Source: Cytobacillus firmus
GTDB lineage: Bacteria > Bacillota > Bacilli > Bacillales > Cytobacillaceae
Direction: 5' to 3'
Assembly (NCBI RefSeq): GCF_023612095.1
Contig: NZ_CP086235.1
Coordinates: forward strand, 2,801,501-2,865,500
Length of the DNA: 64,000 nucleotides
The notes under the pieces are model-generated. The model was not told the DNA's origin and did not search any database. It saw nothing but the letters and a program-made list of their open reading frames with translations. Within the stretch, counting starts at the first letter, position 1; the number at the start of each line of letters is the position of its first letter. Made by a program: the position numbers and the translations under genes. Shown here one piece after another: positions 24,813 to 34,474 of the stretch.

Positions 24813-27800
24813 CTAATGAACAGCTTCCTCTCCCTGATAAATTCGAAACGCAGGTACAATCGTATCCGACACAATCTCTTTCCCTTTTTCCCGGATGAAA
24901 TCCAATTTATAGTACGCATCAAACCTCTGGCTGATCTCTGTTTTCACCAATTCAGGCGGAGTGACGACGATGAATTGGAACTTCAGCTTATCGGCTACAG
25001 CGAAAATCGGGTCAAGCACATGGGCAGAAGCCGCTTGTCCAAACGGATTATCACAGACTAACGGAACCCAGCTTTGATCGGTTTCACTCTTAACAGAAAG
25101 AAGCATCATCATCATGACCATGCGGGCAGATAGCTTTTGACCGCCGCTGCCATCGGATTTTGTTTTTGAACCCTGGTTGATCGTCTGCCAGGTTGAATAA
25201 TGCTCACGCTGCGGTTTTCCGTACATGAAGGCATTATCAGTACGCATGTTATAAACCAACAGTTCTGGGTAACGATTTCTGAGAGAGACAAATAAAATCT
25301 GCTCATCACTGATAAGCTGTTTAATTTCCTGATCAAGCTCCAGATTATTGTCATCAATCATCTCGAATCGCTTTGTAATTTTGTTAATGGCTGAAACAAA
25401 ATGCTGTTTCAGTAAAGGTTCAACATCTTCCGCTTTTTTAGGCAGGATGTCTTCTTTGAGCTGGACAAGCGGGAAGGAACCCCATTCATTCTTCAGCTTC
25501 ATTTTCGAAATCATCGAGCGAATCGCTTCTGAAATGCTCATCACCTTCATGCTGGCTCGGCTGGCCCAGAAGTTTTGCGCTTTTTCCGCCCGTTCTTTAT
25601 CGCGTTCCAGCTGCTCTAAGCCGCTCTGTGAAAAGCGCTTCATGTTCTGAACGACACTTTGAATATGAGCATAATGCCTTGTATCCATATGATCAAGCGT
25701 AGTTAAGACTTCATTCTTAAAACGGATTTCCCAATCCTTGCCTTCAATAGCAAGCTTTAAATTTCTTAGTGACTGTTCAATCTTCGCATGCTTTTCTTGC
25801 CCTTCATCCTGAATAGCCTGATGTTTTTCACTCCAGGATAGGATGCTTTGCTTTCCTTGACTCTTTATTTTTGCTATATCCTCATCCGAAAAAGCTGCCG
25901 CTTCCTCTTTAAGAATGACGGATAAATGTAATTGATTGTTTTCAAACTCAGTTATGTTTTGTTCTGTCTCTTTTTTGTGCTCTTCCGTTTTCTTTATTTC
26001 TGCATTTGTCTGTTTGGTCTGGTCAGTAATTTCAACCGTCTTCACTTCCAGATCAAGGTCTTCCCATTCTTCAGGCTGCTTCTCATGCTTGGCCACTTTT
26101 TTAGAGGATTTTTTACGCTGATCCATTCCATGCTTTAAGGATGTTTCGGCAATGGTTACGGCCTTTTCCTGCTCACGCTCTTCTTTTTCTGCTGCTTTTG
26201 TTTCCTTTGCAGCTGTTTGAAGCATATTTTCCAAAATACTTATTGGTTCATCCGGTACAGAAGCATCTTTCCACTCTTCATTAAGAGCATGAAGTTTTTT
26301 CTCCAGCTTCTTTTGCTGCTTCTGTTCGGATTCTCGTGTCGCCTGAATCGCGAGCAGTTCACTGGCTTGTTCTTCTTTTGATTTTTGAAGCTGCTTAAGC
26401 TCCTCAATGCTGCCATTGATTTCTTCTAAAATATAGGGTGATAATCGCGGAACCTCCTCAGAAGCTTCTGTTTTCTCAGCGGCTGGAAAAGCAGCACCGT
26501 CAATAAAGAAGCTGATCTTCTTAATATTCTGCTCGGCTGACAGCTTCCATTCCAGATAGGTCTGGCTCCACTTTTCCTGAAGATCAGCGATGGTCTGAAG
26601 CTCATTACCCAGCTCATTCTGAAGCTTTTCGAAAGCTTCTTTTTGTTTCTCTTTTTCCTGCTTTACCCGTTTATTTTCCTGATGCATTGACTTTTCACGG
26701 TTAAATTCCGCTAAGGTTTCGGCATCTTTAGATAATTTTTCAATCTTTTTCTTCGTCTTTTCCAGCTGTTCTCTAAGTCCCAGCTGCAGTTCTTTTTCTT
26801 TTTCCTCCTGCATTATGATAGCCTGCAATTCCGTTTTCCTCGAAAGCAGCACTTCCTTTTCCTGAAGCAGTACTTTTTCGATATCACCGGCAAGTTCATG
26901 GGAAAGGAATCGGTCGATTTCTTTTATAATACGGCGCAGTGCTGTTTCTGTTTTTTCTAACTCTGCAAGTGTATCTTTCTTTTCTTCTATCTGTTTCGCA
27001 ATCTGAATTTTCCAGTTTGTGAACTGATTTTTATCCGTCAGCAGCTCCTTCTCCGTCCCAGTGATCATCACGAAGGCATTCTGCTGATTTTCATCCGCCA
27101 TATCTTCCCGCATAAAAATCGGGACAGGACTTTTATAAATCCTTCCGCTTAGGACCTGCTTATTGATCTTTTCCCATTGCGGCCTGCTGACTACTAAGCC
27201 GTACGGCAGAAGAGGATGAGAAAGCATGTGGCTCGCCATTTCATCCGGCTTTAAGGATTGGAGAAATTGGGATCCGTAAAATACGTCAATCCCCGTCTTT
27301 TCATCAATCCATTCCTTCAGTTCCTTCACATCATTATTGGCAATCCAGAAATGCTCATCATTCAAGGCATAATCCAGCTGCGTTTCCCAGAGCGCTTTCT
27401 TTAACTCTTCCCCTTGCTCGCGATTTTGAACGAGTAGCTCTTCCACTTCAATGGCATATTTTGATAAAAGAGCATTTGTGAATGGAGCTGTGACACCTTG
27501 AAGAACACCTTGGAGCTGATCGAACAGCTTTGTTTCTTTTTGCTTCTGCTCTTCACTTTTCTTTTTTAGCTCTTCACACTTTTCTTCTGAAAACTGAATG
27601 GATTGTGCGAGTGTACCATGGGAAGAAGCAAGCTGATTCTGCTTTTCATTTGATCTATTTTCTTTTGCCTGCAGATCTTCGAGTGCTGCTTCTTTGGTTT
27701 CTATCTGTTTATTTAGGTTTTCTACAAACCCAGTTAAATCATAGGTAATACGGTCACCGAATTCCTTGATAAGCTGTTCTTCTTTTGATTCAAATTCATG

Positions 27801-29273
27801 AATCTGGGTATAGAGAAAATCAATTTCCGTACGAAGCTGGGCAATTTCCTGGGTCTTTTGTTTATCCTGCTTAGACAGGTCGTTTGCTTTTTTCTTTAAA
27901 AACTTCTGATAACCGGAATATTGCTGAAGGGCTTCCCTAATGGCAGCAGAGGATTTCTCCCATTGCTGTGCCGCCTCTTTTTTGATTTCATCCATTCTTT
28001 GATTCACTTGCTCAAGGCCGCTGTTCTGCTCGAGCTTCTCAATTTGCTGGGAAAGCGCGCGAATGCTTTGTTCCCCTTCATGCCATTCTTTTAACAACAG
28101 CTGAAAAGCCAGCTCCGCTTTTCGCTCCTGCTTTTCATTCACCGATTCCTGCAGAACAATATGCTTCTTCTGCTCTTCCGCTAATTTCTTCTCCCAATCC
28201 AGCACTTCCCGGTGAGCTTTTGCATACTCAAGATTATCTTTCTGAAAACGCAGATCCACTTGCCTGCCTGTTAATTTTTCGATTTCCTTTTCCAGATCAA
28301 TGAGTATTTCTTCTTCCGTTTTCTTCAAATGCTCCAAAGCGCCAAGCAGCTGTCTTCCGGCCTTAATGCTGTCCTCTACAATTTCCTTATGCCCGACACC
28401 CTTTGCCAGGCTCTCTTCAAAAGGAAGAATATCTTCCAGGAACTCTTTATGTGCCAGCTCTCTTTTCAGCAAAACAGGGAGGTCCTTTGCGATGCTTGCC
28501 TGACTCTTGAAAATCTCCACAAGATCGTTCTTCTGATGCTCCGTCCGGTGCAGAACCTGACTGACTGTAGGAATGATCCGCTTTTGGAACAGGGAATGAT
28601 CATCTTCAGCACCTTCAAAGAATTTTCCGACGCCGCCTTCATCCTTATTAATGTCCTTCATAATATCCCAATCTTTTCGGTTAATCCCATATGTATCCAG
28701 AATTCGGTAGTGTTTCTTTGTATCCCGGTAAACATCGTACCCATTCCATTTTAAATAATCCTTCAGGCCTTCTGTTTCAGCCAGTTCTCCATCTTCATAG
28801 AGCGGAATATGTTCAAGAGATGCTTCTTCTTTTCGTTCAAACTCCCTTGTATAAAAGGTAATATTCGGGACAATTTTCGCTTCCTGTTCAAGAGGTTTGC
28901 TTTCTCCGCTCTCTTCATTCATTGAAATACGCTGGTCTGCTGAAAACATTCCGCCCGTCACTAAATGCCTGCTGTCAGCCCCGTCGAGCTCCCACTGTAT
29001 GAGAACATGAAAGGTATAAGGAATAAACTGCTCTTTATTATTAAAAAAGAATTGCTGATAAAAGCGATTATTCTGCTTTCCCCATGCGGTACCCGGCTTA
29101 AGGATCTGAAATATGGTCTGCAGGAAAACACCTTTCCCTCCTCCATTCATCATGGAAATGAGGCCATTTGTAGAGGTTTCCTCATTATGAAAATTAAACG
29201 TGGTGTCCCTATACTGCTTTTGCATGCCATCATATTTCAGGCCGGCAATTCTAATTCGATGTATTTTCGGCAT
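24813..29273 (-). CDS. jetC: Wadjet JetC: MukB/SMC-like ATPase
   Basis: A 1486-residue SMC-type protein, the DNA-extruding motor of the Wadjet plasmid-defence complex. An ATPase head at the N-terminus (MMNGGGKGVFLQ, lysine K47) and one at the C-terminus (signature GSGGQKLSARM at about 1375-1385, Walker B WVPLVCDNPFG around D1408) flank some 1250 residues rich in Glu, Lys and Gln that form long coiled coils with a central hinge. The Walker A lysine is followed by glycine rather than Ser/Thr, and Walker B has DN where DE is usual. AGGAGG precedes the ATG. It overlaps jetB by 23 bases and is last in the D-A-B-C operon. Confidence 0.88.
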   Translation of the reverse strand: MPKIHRIRIAGLKYDGMQKQYRDTTFNFHNEETSTNGLISMMNGGGKGVFLQTIFQILKPGTAWGKQNNRFYQQFFFNNKEQFIPYTFHVLIQWELDGADSRHLVTGGMFSADQRISMNEESGESKPLEQEAKIVPNITFYTREFERKEEASLEHIPLYEDGELAETEGLKDYLKWNGYDVYRDTKKHYRILDTYGINRKDWDIMKDINKDEGGVGKFFEGAEDDHSLFQKRIIPTVSQVLHRTEHQKNDLVEIFKSQASIAKDLPVLLKRELAHKEFLEDILPFEESLAKGVGHKEIVEDSIKAGRQLLGALEHLKKTEEEILIDLEKEIEKLTGRQVDLRFQKDNLEYAKAHREVLDWEKKLAEEQKKHIVLQESVNEKQERKAELAFQLLLKEWHEGEQSIRALSQQIEKLEQNSGLEQVNQRMDEIKKEAAQQWEKSSAAIREALQQYSGYQKFLKKKANDLSKQDKQKTQEIAQLRTEIDFLYTQIHEFESKEEQLIKEFGDRITYDLTGFVENLNKQIETKEAALEDLQAKENRSNEKQNQLASSHGTLAQSIQFSEEKCEELKKKSEEQKQKETKLFDQLQGVLQGVTAPFTNALLSKYAIEVEELLVQNREQGEELKKALWETQLDYALNDEHFWIANNDVKELKEWIDEKTGIDVFYGSQFLQSLKPDEMASHMLSHPLLPYGLVVSRPQWEKINKQVLSGRIYKSPVPIFMREDMADENQQNAFVMITGTEKELLTDKNQFTNWKIQIAKQIEEKKDTLAELEKTETALRRIIKEIDRFLSHELAGDIEKVLLQEKEVLLSRKTELQAIIMQEEKEKELQLGLREQLEKTKKKIEKLSKDAETLAEFNREKSMHQENKRVKQEKEKQKEAFEKLQNELGNELQTIADLQEKWSQTYLEWKLSAEQNIKKISFFIDGAAFPAAEKTEASEEVPRLSPYILEEINGSIEELKQLQKSKEEQASELLAIQATRESEQKQQKKLEKKLHALNEEWKDASVPDEPISILENMLQTAAKETKAAEKEEREQEKAVTIAETSLKHGMDQRKKSSKKVAKHEKQPEEWEDLDLEVKTVEITDQTKQTNAEIKKTEEHKKETEQNITEFENNQLHLSVILKEEAAAFSDEDIAKIKSQGKQSILSWSEKHQAIQDEGQEKHAKIEQSLRNLKLAIEGKDWEIRFKNEVLTTLDHMDTRHYAHIQSVVQNMKRFSQSGLEQLERDKERAEKAQNFWASRASMKVMSISEAIRSMISKMKLKNEWGSFPLVQLKEDILPKKAEDVEPLLKQHFVSAINKITKRFEMIDDNNLELDQEIKQLISDEQILFVSLRNRYPELLVYNMRTDNAFMYGKPQREHYSTWQTINQGSKTKSDGSGGQKLSARMVMMMMLLSVKSETDQSWVPLVCDNPFGQAASAHVLDPIFAVADKLKFQFIVVTPPELVKTEISQRFDAYYKLDFIREKGKEIVSDTIVPAFRIYQGEEAVH

Positions 29274-30000
29274 GCTGATCCTCCTCTGTTTTCATTAATT
29301 CCTTGAACATTTCATAACGGTCGTAGTCATGATACAGATATTCAATCCGTTCAAATAACTCCTGCTTTGGAATCGCCTTCGGTATATCCTCCCGATCCAG
29401 GATGACGATGAGTCCTTCTGTTTCCAAAAGACGCATAGCACTTGCAATCAAACCGATCCGCGTTCTGCGATTGGCTTTCCTGGCTCCGTAATCATCTGTG
29501 TCGACCTCCATGTATTTCCATGTCGTCACAACGTCTCTCATATCAATTTTTTCTTCTTCTCCGAAATCCGGCTTTGCTTTAAGCAGACTATCCCAATTCA
29601 TGATGACATCATTCACTTGCCGTTCCAATGTATAAAAGCTGATCCCTTCGCGCTTCGTGCGGATCTTAGCCGCCTGATTGCGGTCGATGCCCGACAGGAA
29701 TGCCATAATGACCACGCTCATCAGGTGAAAATGCTTTTTGGTTTCAACCTGTTTATGCCTGTCCTTCATATGTGTAAAATTCGTCGCAAAAACAGAGCCG
29801 GTCGGCTGTACAACGAGCTGAATCCTTTTCGGCGATTCAATGATAAAGGTCCCGGATTCGTCTGCCAGTAAAAGTACCGTCTGTCTTACATCAGGATCGA
29901 AATACGCCTGAAAGTGCTCGCTGTTTTCATCGATGACCTTGTCTTTTAATAGCGTGAAATAAACTGCTGATGCAGTCTTAATACTTTCTGCACTCATCAT
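29251..30000 (-). CDS. jetB: Wadjet JetB: MukE-like subunit
   Basis: A 249-residue protein with winged-helix character, in the position and size of JetB (MukE-like). It lies between the kleisin-like JetA and the SMC-like JetC. Features include KTASAVYFTLLKDKVIDENS at the N-terminus and RRTRIGLIASAMRLLETEGL near the C-terminus. I believe it belongs to the DUF6063 family associated with one Wadjet type, from memory only. Its ATG overlaps the jetA stop (ATGA) behind AGGAGG, so translation is coupled. Confidence 0.8.
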   Translation of the reverse strand: MMSAESIKTASAVYFTLLKDKVIDENSEHFQAYFDPDVRQTVLLLADESGTFIIESPKRIQLVVQPTGSVFATNFTHMKDRHKQVETKKHFHLMSVVIMAFLSGIDRNQAAKIRTKREGISFYTLERQVNDVIMNWDSLLKAKPDFGEEEKIDMRDVVTTWKYMEVDTDDYGARKANRRTRIGLIASAMRLLETEGLIVILDREDIPKAIPKQELFERIEYLYHDYDRYEMFKELMKTEEDQHAENTSN

Positions 30001-31502
30001 TTCTCCTCCTGAACAGAAATTTTAAACGGAGTAATTTTCATTTGATACCAGTGGAAAGGTTCCGCCCGATGATCAAACTCGGTATAAAGTTTCAATCCTT
30101 CAAACACCTGGAATTGCGGATACTCCTGCATAAGCTTATAAAGAAGAATTTCCCTCTCATCGCTCAAGCTCTCTTCCTTCCGGTGTAGCACCTGAACCTT
30201 CAGCGGCTTTTTATCAAACATCATCCATAAATCAATCGTTTCCGATTCTTCAAACCATAAATCCTGTACCTCAAGCGGCAATGTCGTTAAATCAGCCAGA
30301 GAAAACTCTCCGTATGTCTGCAAATATTGAAACACATAGCTCCAGGCCTTGATGACAGAATCCCAGTTCGTTACCCGCTGATGGGTAATGCTTTCGTCTT
30401 CCGGTTCTTCCTCCATCGTCTCTGTGAGCTGCTTTTCATCAAATTCCTGTTCTCCCCAGATCCAATCCAAGGGCAAAATAAATTCATTCTTTGGCGAAAA
30501 CAAAGGGCCCAGTATCTTCTCAACTTGATCGAAGGAAGATACCCCCTCCTTCATGAACCAGTTTTCATAAATATGCTCCCGAAACGAAACAAGGCTCGTT
30601 TCCCAAAACAGCGAAGGGTTTTCCGCTTTTAATTTCATTTCATAGGATATATTCTGAATCACAAGCTTGGCAAAACGATCATGCAATTGTCTTGTATGGC
30701 CGATCTTTTCCTGCAGGAGGATCAACTCTCTTTGAATGTGATCATCTTCCTCGTTTCTTCGTTTTGTCTTCTCAATCATACTGCTGATGGTACGGAAGTG
30801 ATTTTTCTCTTCTTCAAATTGCTTCTCAATTTCCGCACGGTTATCAGCTCTTTGCATTTCTTCTTCCATCAATAAGATTTTGGGATTATTGATCATTTCT
30901 TTTTGAAAGGAGAATTCTCTTGCCATTAAGCGGTTGACCCGTGAAATGAGGTGATCGAGGTTTCGGGTAGCTTTGCGGAAATTACCGTTTTTAATCAGCT
31001 GCATACTGTAGAGCTGTTCAATGGTGATCGAGAATTCCTCCGCCATTTCCCTGCTCATGAAAATCATTTCCTGTGAGATATCTGTGAGCTTGTAAACAAT
31101 CGATCCGCCCATCTCCAGGTTTGTATATAATTCATCCATTGTCACATAGCGGAAAACCTGCGTCTCCCATGACTGCCTGATTTCATCATAATAAAGGGCT
31201 TCAAACGGCCTGCTGTACTCTTCTTTTCCTTGATAAAGAAGCCCGCTTGTAATTCGTTCAACCTGCTTCTCATCAGCCAATAGCTTCATTTGTTTAATCG
31301 AATCTTCCACCATATATTTGATATCCGATTTTCTCCGATGATCATCATCATTCAATTCTCTGTAAAAAATGGTGAGGAGCACCTGCATCAGAATCGTCTG
31401 GATATGAGGCTTCAGCTCTCCGACTTCCATTCCTCTTCCAAGCTCAAACAGCGGGTTTAAACGTTGCATCCGTTGGGCGAATCCTTCCCATGACTCGTTC
31501 AC
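29997..31502 (-). CDS. jetA: Wadjet JetA: MukF/kleisin-like subunit
   Basis: A 501-residue protein fitting JetA, the kleisin that bridges the JetC heads. The N-terminal part is helical (GRGMEVGELKPHIQTILMQV), the middle is strongly coiled-coil (IEKQFEEEKNHFRTISSMIE), and the C-terminal third is predicted to be winged-helix. GTG 31502 is chosen because GGAGG lies eight bases upstream and because it makes a 4-base GTGA overlap with the jetD stop. The further upstream ATG (31517) would overlap its own ribosome site. The other operon members support the assignment more than any single motif. Confidence 0.8.
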   Translation of the reverse strand: MNESWEGFAQRMQRLNPLFELGRGMEVGELKPHIQTILMQVLLTIFYRELNDDDHRRKSDIKYMVEDSIKQMKLLADEKQVERITSGLLYQGKEEYSRPFEALYYDEIRQSWETQVFRYVTMDELYTNLEMGGSIVYKLTDISQEMIFMSREMAEEFSITIEQLYSMQLIKNGNFRKATRNLDHLISRVNRLMAREFSFQKEMINNPKILLMEEEMQRADNRAEIEKQFEEEKNHFRTISSMIEKTKRRNEEDDHIQRELILLQEKIGHTRQLHDRFAKLVIQNISYEMKLKAENPSLFWETSLVSFREHIYENWFMKEGVSSFDQVEKILGPLFSPKNEFILPLDWIWGEQEFDEKQLTETMEEEPEDESITHQRVTNWDSVIKAWSYVFQYLQTYGEFSLADLTTLPLEVQDLWFEESETIDLWMMFDKKPLKVQVLHRKEESLSDEREILLYKLMQEYPQFQVFEGLKLYTEFDHRAEPFHWYQMKITPFKISVQEEK

Positions 31503-32572
31503 ATCCATCTCCTCCATGTTTCAATTGTTAAGACTTCCTGAGGAATTCGTTTATTCTCCTGCCATAATTGCAATAAGAGTTCCTGCTCTTCTTCCGTAAA
31601 CCACCGGAAGAACGCATCACGGTATTTAAGATTTAGAAGCTGTCCGGATTTCTGTTCATTTCTTTGATCCAGACATTCAAGCATTTTACGGTAAATCTTC
31701 AATGCAGGCTGAATGCAGCATTCCGGATACTTTTCAATCAGCCTGGTCATAATCCCGTAGCCAGCCGCATCAAGATCTCCTGCATAATAGAATAGATACG
31801 ATTTAGCCGGAAAAATTTTAAAGAAGAACGAAAAGCTCCGTTCAATTTTCGTGCCTTCCCCATAGATTATCAGTTCCGGCTCGTAATCGAGCAAATCGCT
31901 TTCCAATAATTGAATGCTAGTATGAAAGAATGATAGATTCTCGACAATCAGCACTCGCTGAACATCTTTAATTTCTTTTCCCTGCTTCATCCAAAACACA
32001 AAAGGCTCGCCGTATTTCACCACTTTCAGCTGCTCTTCAGATACACAAATTCGCGCTAAAAAACCTTTTCCATCAGGAAAACTGACTACATCCTGCAGGA
32101 ATTTTTCATGGCCGAACAGCTCCAGGCTTCTTTCCTCAAGTGAAACGATTTCCCGTTCGCCGCTGGATTGGAGAAAACCATATAAATTCATGATCCGGCT
32201 CCATTCCTCTTCTGTCTGCCATTCAGGGTGCCGTTCATAAAACGAAAAATCGAACCGATCACTTAACTTCATCATCTCCAGACGATCCCATTTGTCGGTG
32301 TGAGGTTTCACGTTCACCCAGAAATATAAAGGCAGAGTAGGTGTTTTCCCGTTATATTGATGGTTATGTATAGGTGTCAGCTGCCCTTCATCCTGCAATG
32401 ATTGAATGGCTTCATAAAATAGCGAATAACCGTCCATTTCATAATAATCATCCAGCAATTTGCGCAGCTGAAATTCCAAATCATTTATGTTTAACTTCTT
32501 CTTTTGCTTCGGGTGCTGAATATCTTCAATGAAGCTTCTTACCCTTGTTTCGATGATGTTGATTTTGTTCAC
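31499..32572 (-). CDS. jetD: Wadjet JetD: Toprim-type plasmid nuclease
   Basis: A 357-residue protein of the JetD type, the topoisomerase VI-like nuclease that cuts circular DNA trapped by JetABC. The C-terminal Toprim domain shows the glutamate strand LIVENLSFF (about E211) and the acidic pair in YYAGDLDAAGYGI (D266, D268). The N-terminal part (ETRVRSFIEDIQHPKQKKKL) matches the DNA-binding arm region. The start is GTG 32572 with only a weak ribosome site. It is the first gene of the operon here, whereas jetD is last in the textbook type I order. Confidence 0.82.
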   Translation of the reverse strand: MNKINIIETRVRSFIEDIQHPKQKKKLNINDLEFQLRKLLDDYYEMDGYSLFYEAIQSLQDEGQLTPIHNHQYNGKTPTLPLYFWVNVKPHTDKWDRLEMMKLSDRFDFSFYERHPEWQTEEEWSRIMNLYGFLQSSGEREIVSLEERSLELFGHEKFLQDVVSFPDGKGFLARICVSEEQLKVVKYGEPFVFWMKQGKEIKDVQRVLIVENLSFFHTSIQLLESDLLDYEPELIIYGEGTKIERSFSFFFKIFPAKSYLFYYAGDLDAAGYGIMTRLIEKYPECCIQPALKIYRKMLECLDQRNEQKSGQLLNLKYRDAFFRWFTEEEQELLLQLWQENKRIPQEVLTIETWRRWM

Positions 32573-32775
32573 CTTCTTACTGCTTCTTTCAGTCTTTTAA
32601 TGCCACGACATTTCACTTGGACATCATATTAATTATAAACTAGTTGAGGGATTGATGTAATGGGTTTACACCAGGGGCCAGGTACGAAGTATAACAAATA
32701 GGAGAGAAAAAGCGCTTTTCGTTTAAATTTAATTCGCCATATTCCTATCATTTCCTTTAGTTTAGTTCTTTCAGC

Positions 32776-32812
32776 TACAAAAAAAGCACGCAGCTTTTAA
32801 GCTGTACGCGCC
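32776..32812 (-). terminator. Terminator after the SleB-like gene
   Basis: GCGTACAGCTT and AAGCTGCGTGC form a stem on the minus strand, followed by seven T. It begins just past the stop codon at 32814. Confidence 0.8.
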
Positions 32813-32813
32813 T

Positions 32814-33344
32814 TTATATAGCAAATGCATGATTGCCTATTTTTTTCACAACTTCACGTGAAAAGATCCACTGACTTGTAGCTGTGTCAGGGTTATAAAA
32901 ATATAGGAACTCTTCGTTTTGCTCCTTATCAATAAGAGCTGTCTCAACGGCCTGAACTGCTTCATTACTTGCCGGTTCATTGATTGAACCATTTTGAACA
33001 GGTTCAAAAGCGTTCTTCTGATAAATAACATCTTTGACTGTATCCGGGAATTGTTCGTGCTCGACACGATTCAGAACCACGTCAGCAACCGCTACTTTTC
33101 CTTCAAACGGCTCCCCTTCTGCTTCAGCCTGTACAAGACGTGCAAGCAGTTTTTTTTCTTCTTCTTTAATAAAACGATGATCCGTTGATGATGACTCCTT
33201 CACGTCAACCTCAACTTTTTTATATGTTAGTGTTTCTGCAGCTTTCTGATCCACTGTTTCAGCATCGAAATGATCAGCAGGAAACATACTATATGAACCC
33301 ATAATGAGTGAAATAGCAGCAACAAATGTTACCAAATTTTTCAT
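32814..33344 (-). CDS. Exported SleB/CwlJ-type cell wall hydrolase
   Basis: A 176-residue protein with an N-terminal signal sequence (MKNLVTFVAAISLIMGSYS) and a C-terminal Hydrolase_2 (SleB/CwlJ/YkvT) domain. The conserved catalytic region is LARLVQAEAEGEPFEGKVAV, and it continues ADVVLNRVEHEQFPDTV and the closing FYNPDTATSQWIFSR. These enzymes cleave peptidoglycan, many of them spore-cortex specific. AGGAGG precedes the ATG. It lacks a peptidoglycan-binding repeat, so is the short type. It has its own terminator and is not part of the Jet operon. Confidence 0.87.
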   Translation of the reverse strand: MKNLVTFVAAISLIMGSYSMFPADHFDAETVDQKAAETLTYKKVEVDVKESSSTDHRFIKEEEKKLLARLVQAEAEGEPFEGKVAVADVVLNRVEHEQFPDTVKDVIYQKNAFEPVQNGSINEPASNEAVQAVETALIDKEQNEEFLYFYNPDTATSQWIFSREVVKKIGNHAFAI

Positions 33345-33562
33345 GTGTAAACCTCCTGTTTGTAGTTTTTAGGCAAAAACAGGCCACTTATAAGGCTAAC
33401 AGGTTTACAGTGATAACTCATTAGTGAATCAATGGGAGAATTACCAGTCAAGAAATATGAAAATTCAATTTGCTCTATTATTATTTTAAGATGTATATTT
33501 GTTATAGCATGCTTCGAAAAATAAGGTTAACAGCATGGAAATTGATTGAGGTGTTAAAATAA

Positions 33563-34066
33563 TTGAAAGTACTTGAAACAGACCGATTAATTCTTCGCTG
33601 GTTAACACCGGATGATGCAGCATTCATTCTCGAACTTTTAAATGAACCTGCATGGATTCGTTATATTGGCGATAAAGGTGTACGTACACTTGAGGATGCT
33701 AAGAATTATATTTTGACCGGACCCAAGAAAATGTATTCTCAATTTGGCTTTGGCCTTTTTCTAGTTGAGCGAAAGGAAGGAAGCATTCCTATTGGACTGT
33801 GCGGATTGATAAAACGGGATACTTTAGATAATGTTGATATTGGTTTTGCTTTTTTATCCAAATATCAAACGCAAGGTTATGGGTTTGAGTCAGCTTCTGC
33901 TACATTGAAATATGGTCATGAACAGCTGGATATGGAACGGATCCTGGCCATTACATCCCTAGACAATTATGCTTCCTCCAGGCTGCTTGAAAAGATCGGC
34001 ATGAACTATGAAGGAACAATAACTTTGGATAAAGAAGAGCTTAAATTGTTTGCATCCGAAAAATAA
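33563..34066 (+). CDS. RimJ/RimL-type GNAT acetyltransferase
   Basis: A 167-residue acetyltransferase. It starts with the classic LETDRLILRWLTPDDAAFI, contains SIPIGLCGLIKRDTLDNVDI and the CoA-loop region QTQGYGFESASATLKYG, and ends NYASSRLLEKIGMNYEGTI. The start is TTG 33563, with GAGGTG nine bases upstream; no better start is visible. It is monocistronic. The substrate is unknown. Confidence 0.8.
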   Translation: MKVLETDRLILRWLTPDDAAFILELLNEPAWIRYIGDKGVRTLEDAKNYILTGPKKMYSQFGFGLFLVERKEGSIPIGLCGLIKRDTLDNVDIGFAFLSKYQTQGYGFESASATLKYGHEQLDMERILAITSLDNYASSRLLEKIGMNYEGTITLDKEELKLFASEK

Positions 34067-34100
34067 GTTCTTGGTGTATCTTTTTCTATCTTTTAAAAAT

Positions 34101-34320
34101 GCTCTTTTCGTATAAATTGTTGTTTTTCGCTTAACAATGTTGTCCGTTGATTTCCGCTCCAGGTTGCTCGCTTTCCACGGGGCGGGCAGTGAGCCTCTTC
34201 GACGCTGCGCGTCTGTGGGGTCTCACCTGTCCCGCTACTCCCGTAGGAGTCTCGCACCTTCCACTACAATCAACTCAGTAAATATAATATAAATAGCAAC
34301 AAACTTTGCGAAAACAGCCT
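34101..34320. repeat. Dispersed structured intergenic repeat, copy C (most complete)
   Basis: An outer inverted pair (left CTCTTTTCGTATAAATTGTT, right AACAAACTTTGCGAAAACAG) surrounds a core from GTTGATTTCCGCTCC (34146) to CACTACAATCAAC (34274). Inner GC-rich blocks GCTCGCTTTCCACGGGG, GAGCCTCTTCGACGCTGCGC and CCCGTAGGAGTCTCGCACC match copies A and B. It is non-coding. The rest of the gap 34067-34474 is AT-rich with nothing recognised. Confidence 0.75.
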
Positions 34321-34474
34321 TTAAAAAAGATGTTTTTTTACAAGAAAATTCCTGATGAAGAGGAAAATATACACATGTATCTTCTTCATTAGGAAAACCA
34401 TATTATTGAAGTTATACGAAATGAAATGGTTTCATTAGCTTTTAAAAAAATTATTTTTTTTGTCAAACACTCTC

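Noticed and set aside
24813..29273. JetC as SbcC or RecN-type DNA repair ATPase
   Set aside because: The size, MukB-like layout and overlap with MukE-, MukF- and Toprim-like genes fit Wadjet; there is no SbcD nuclease partner.
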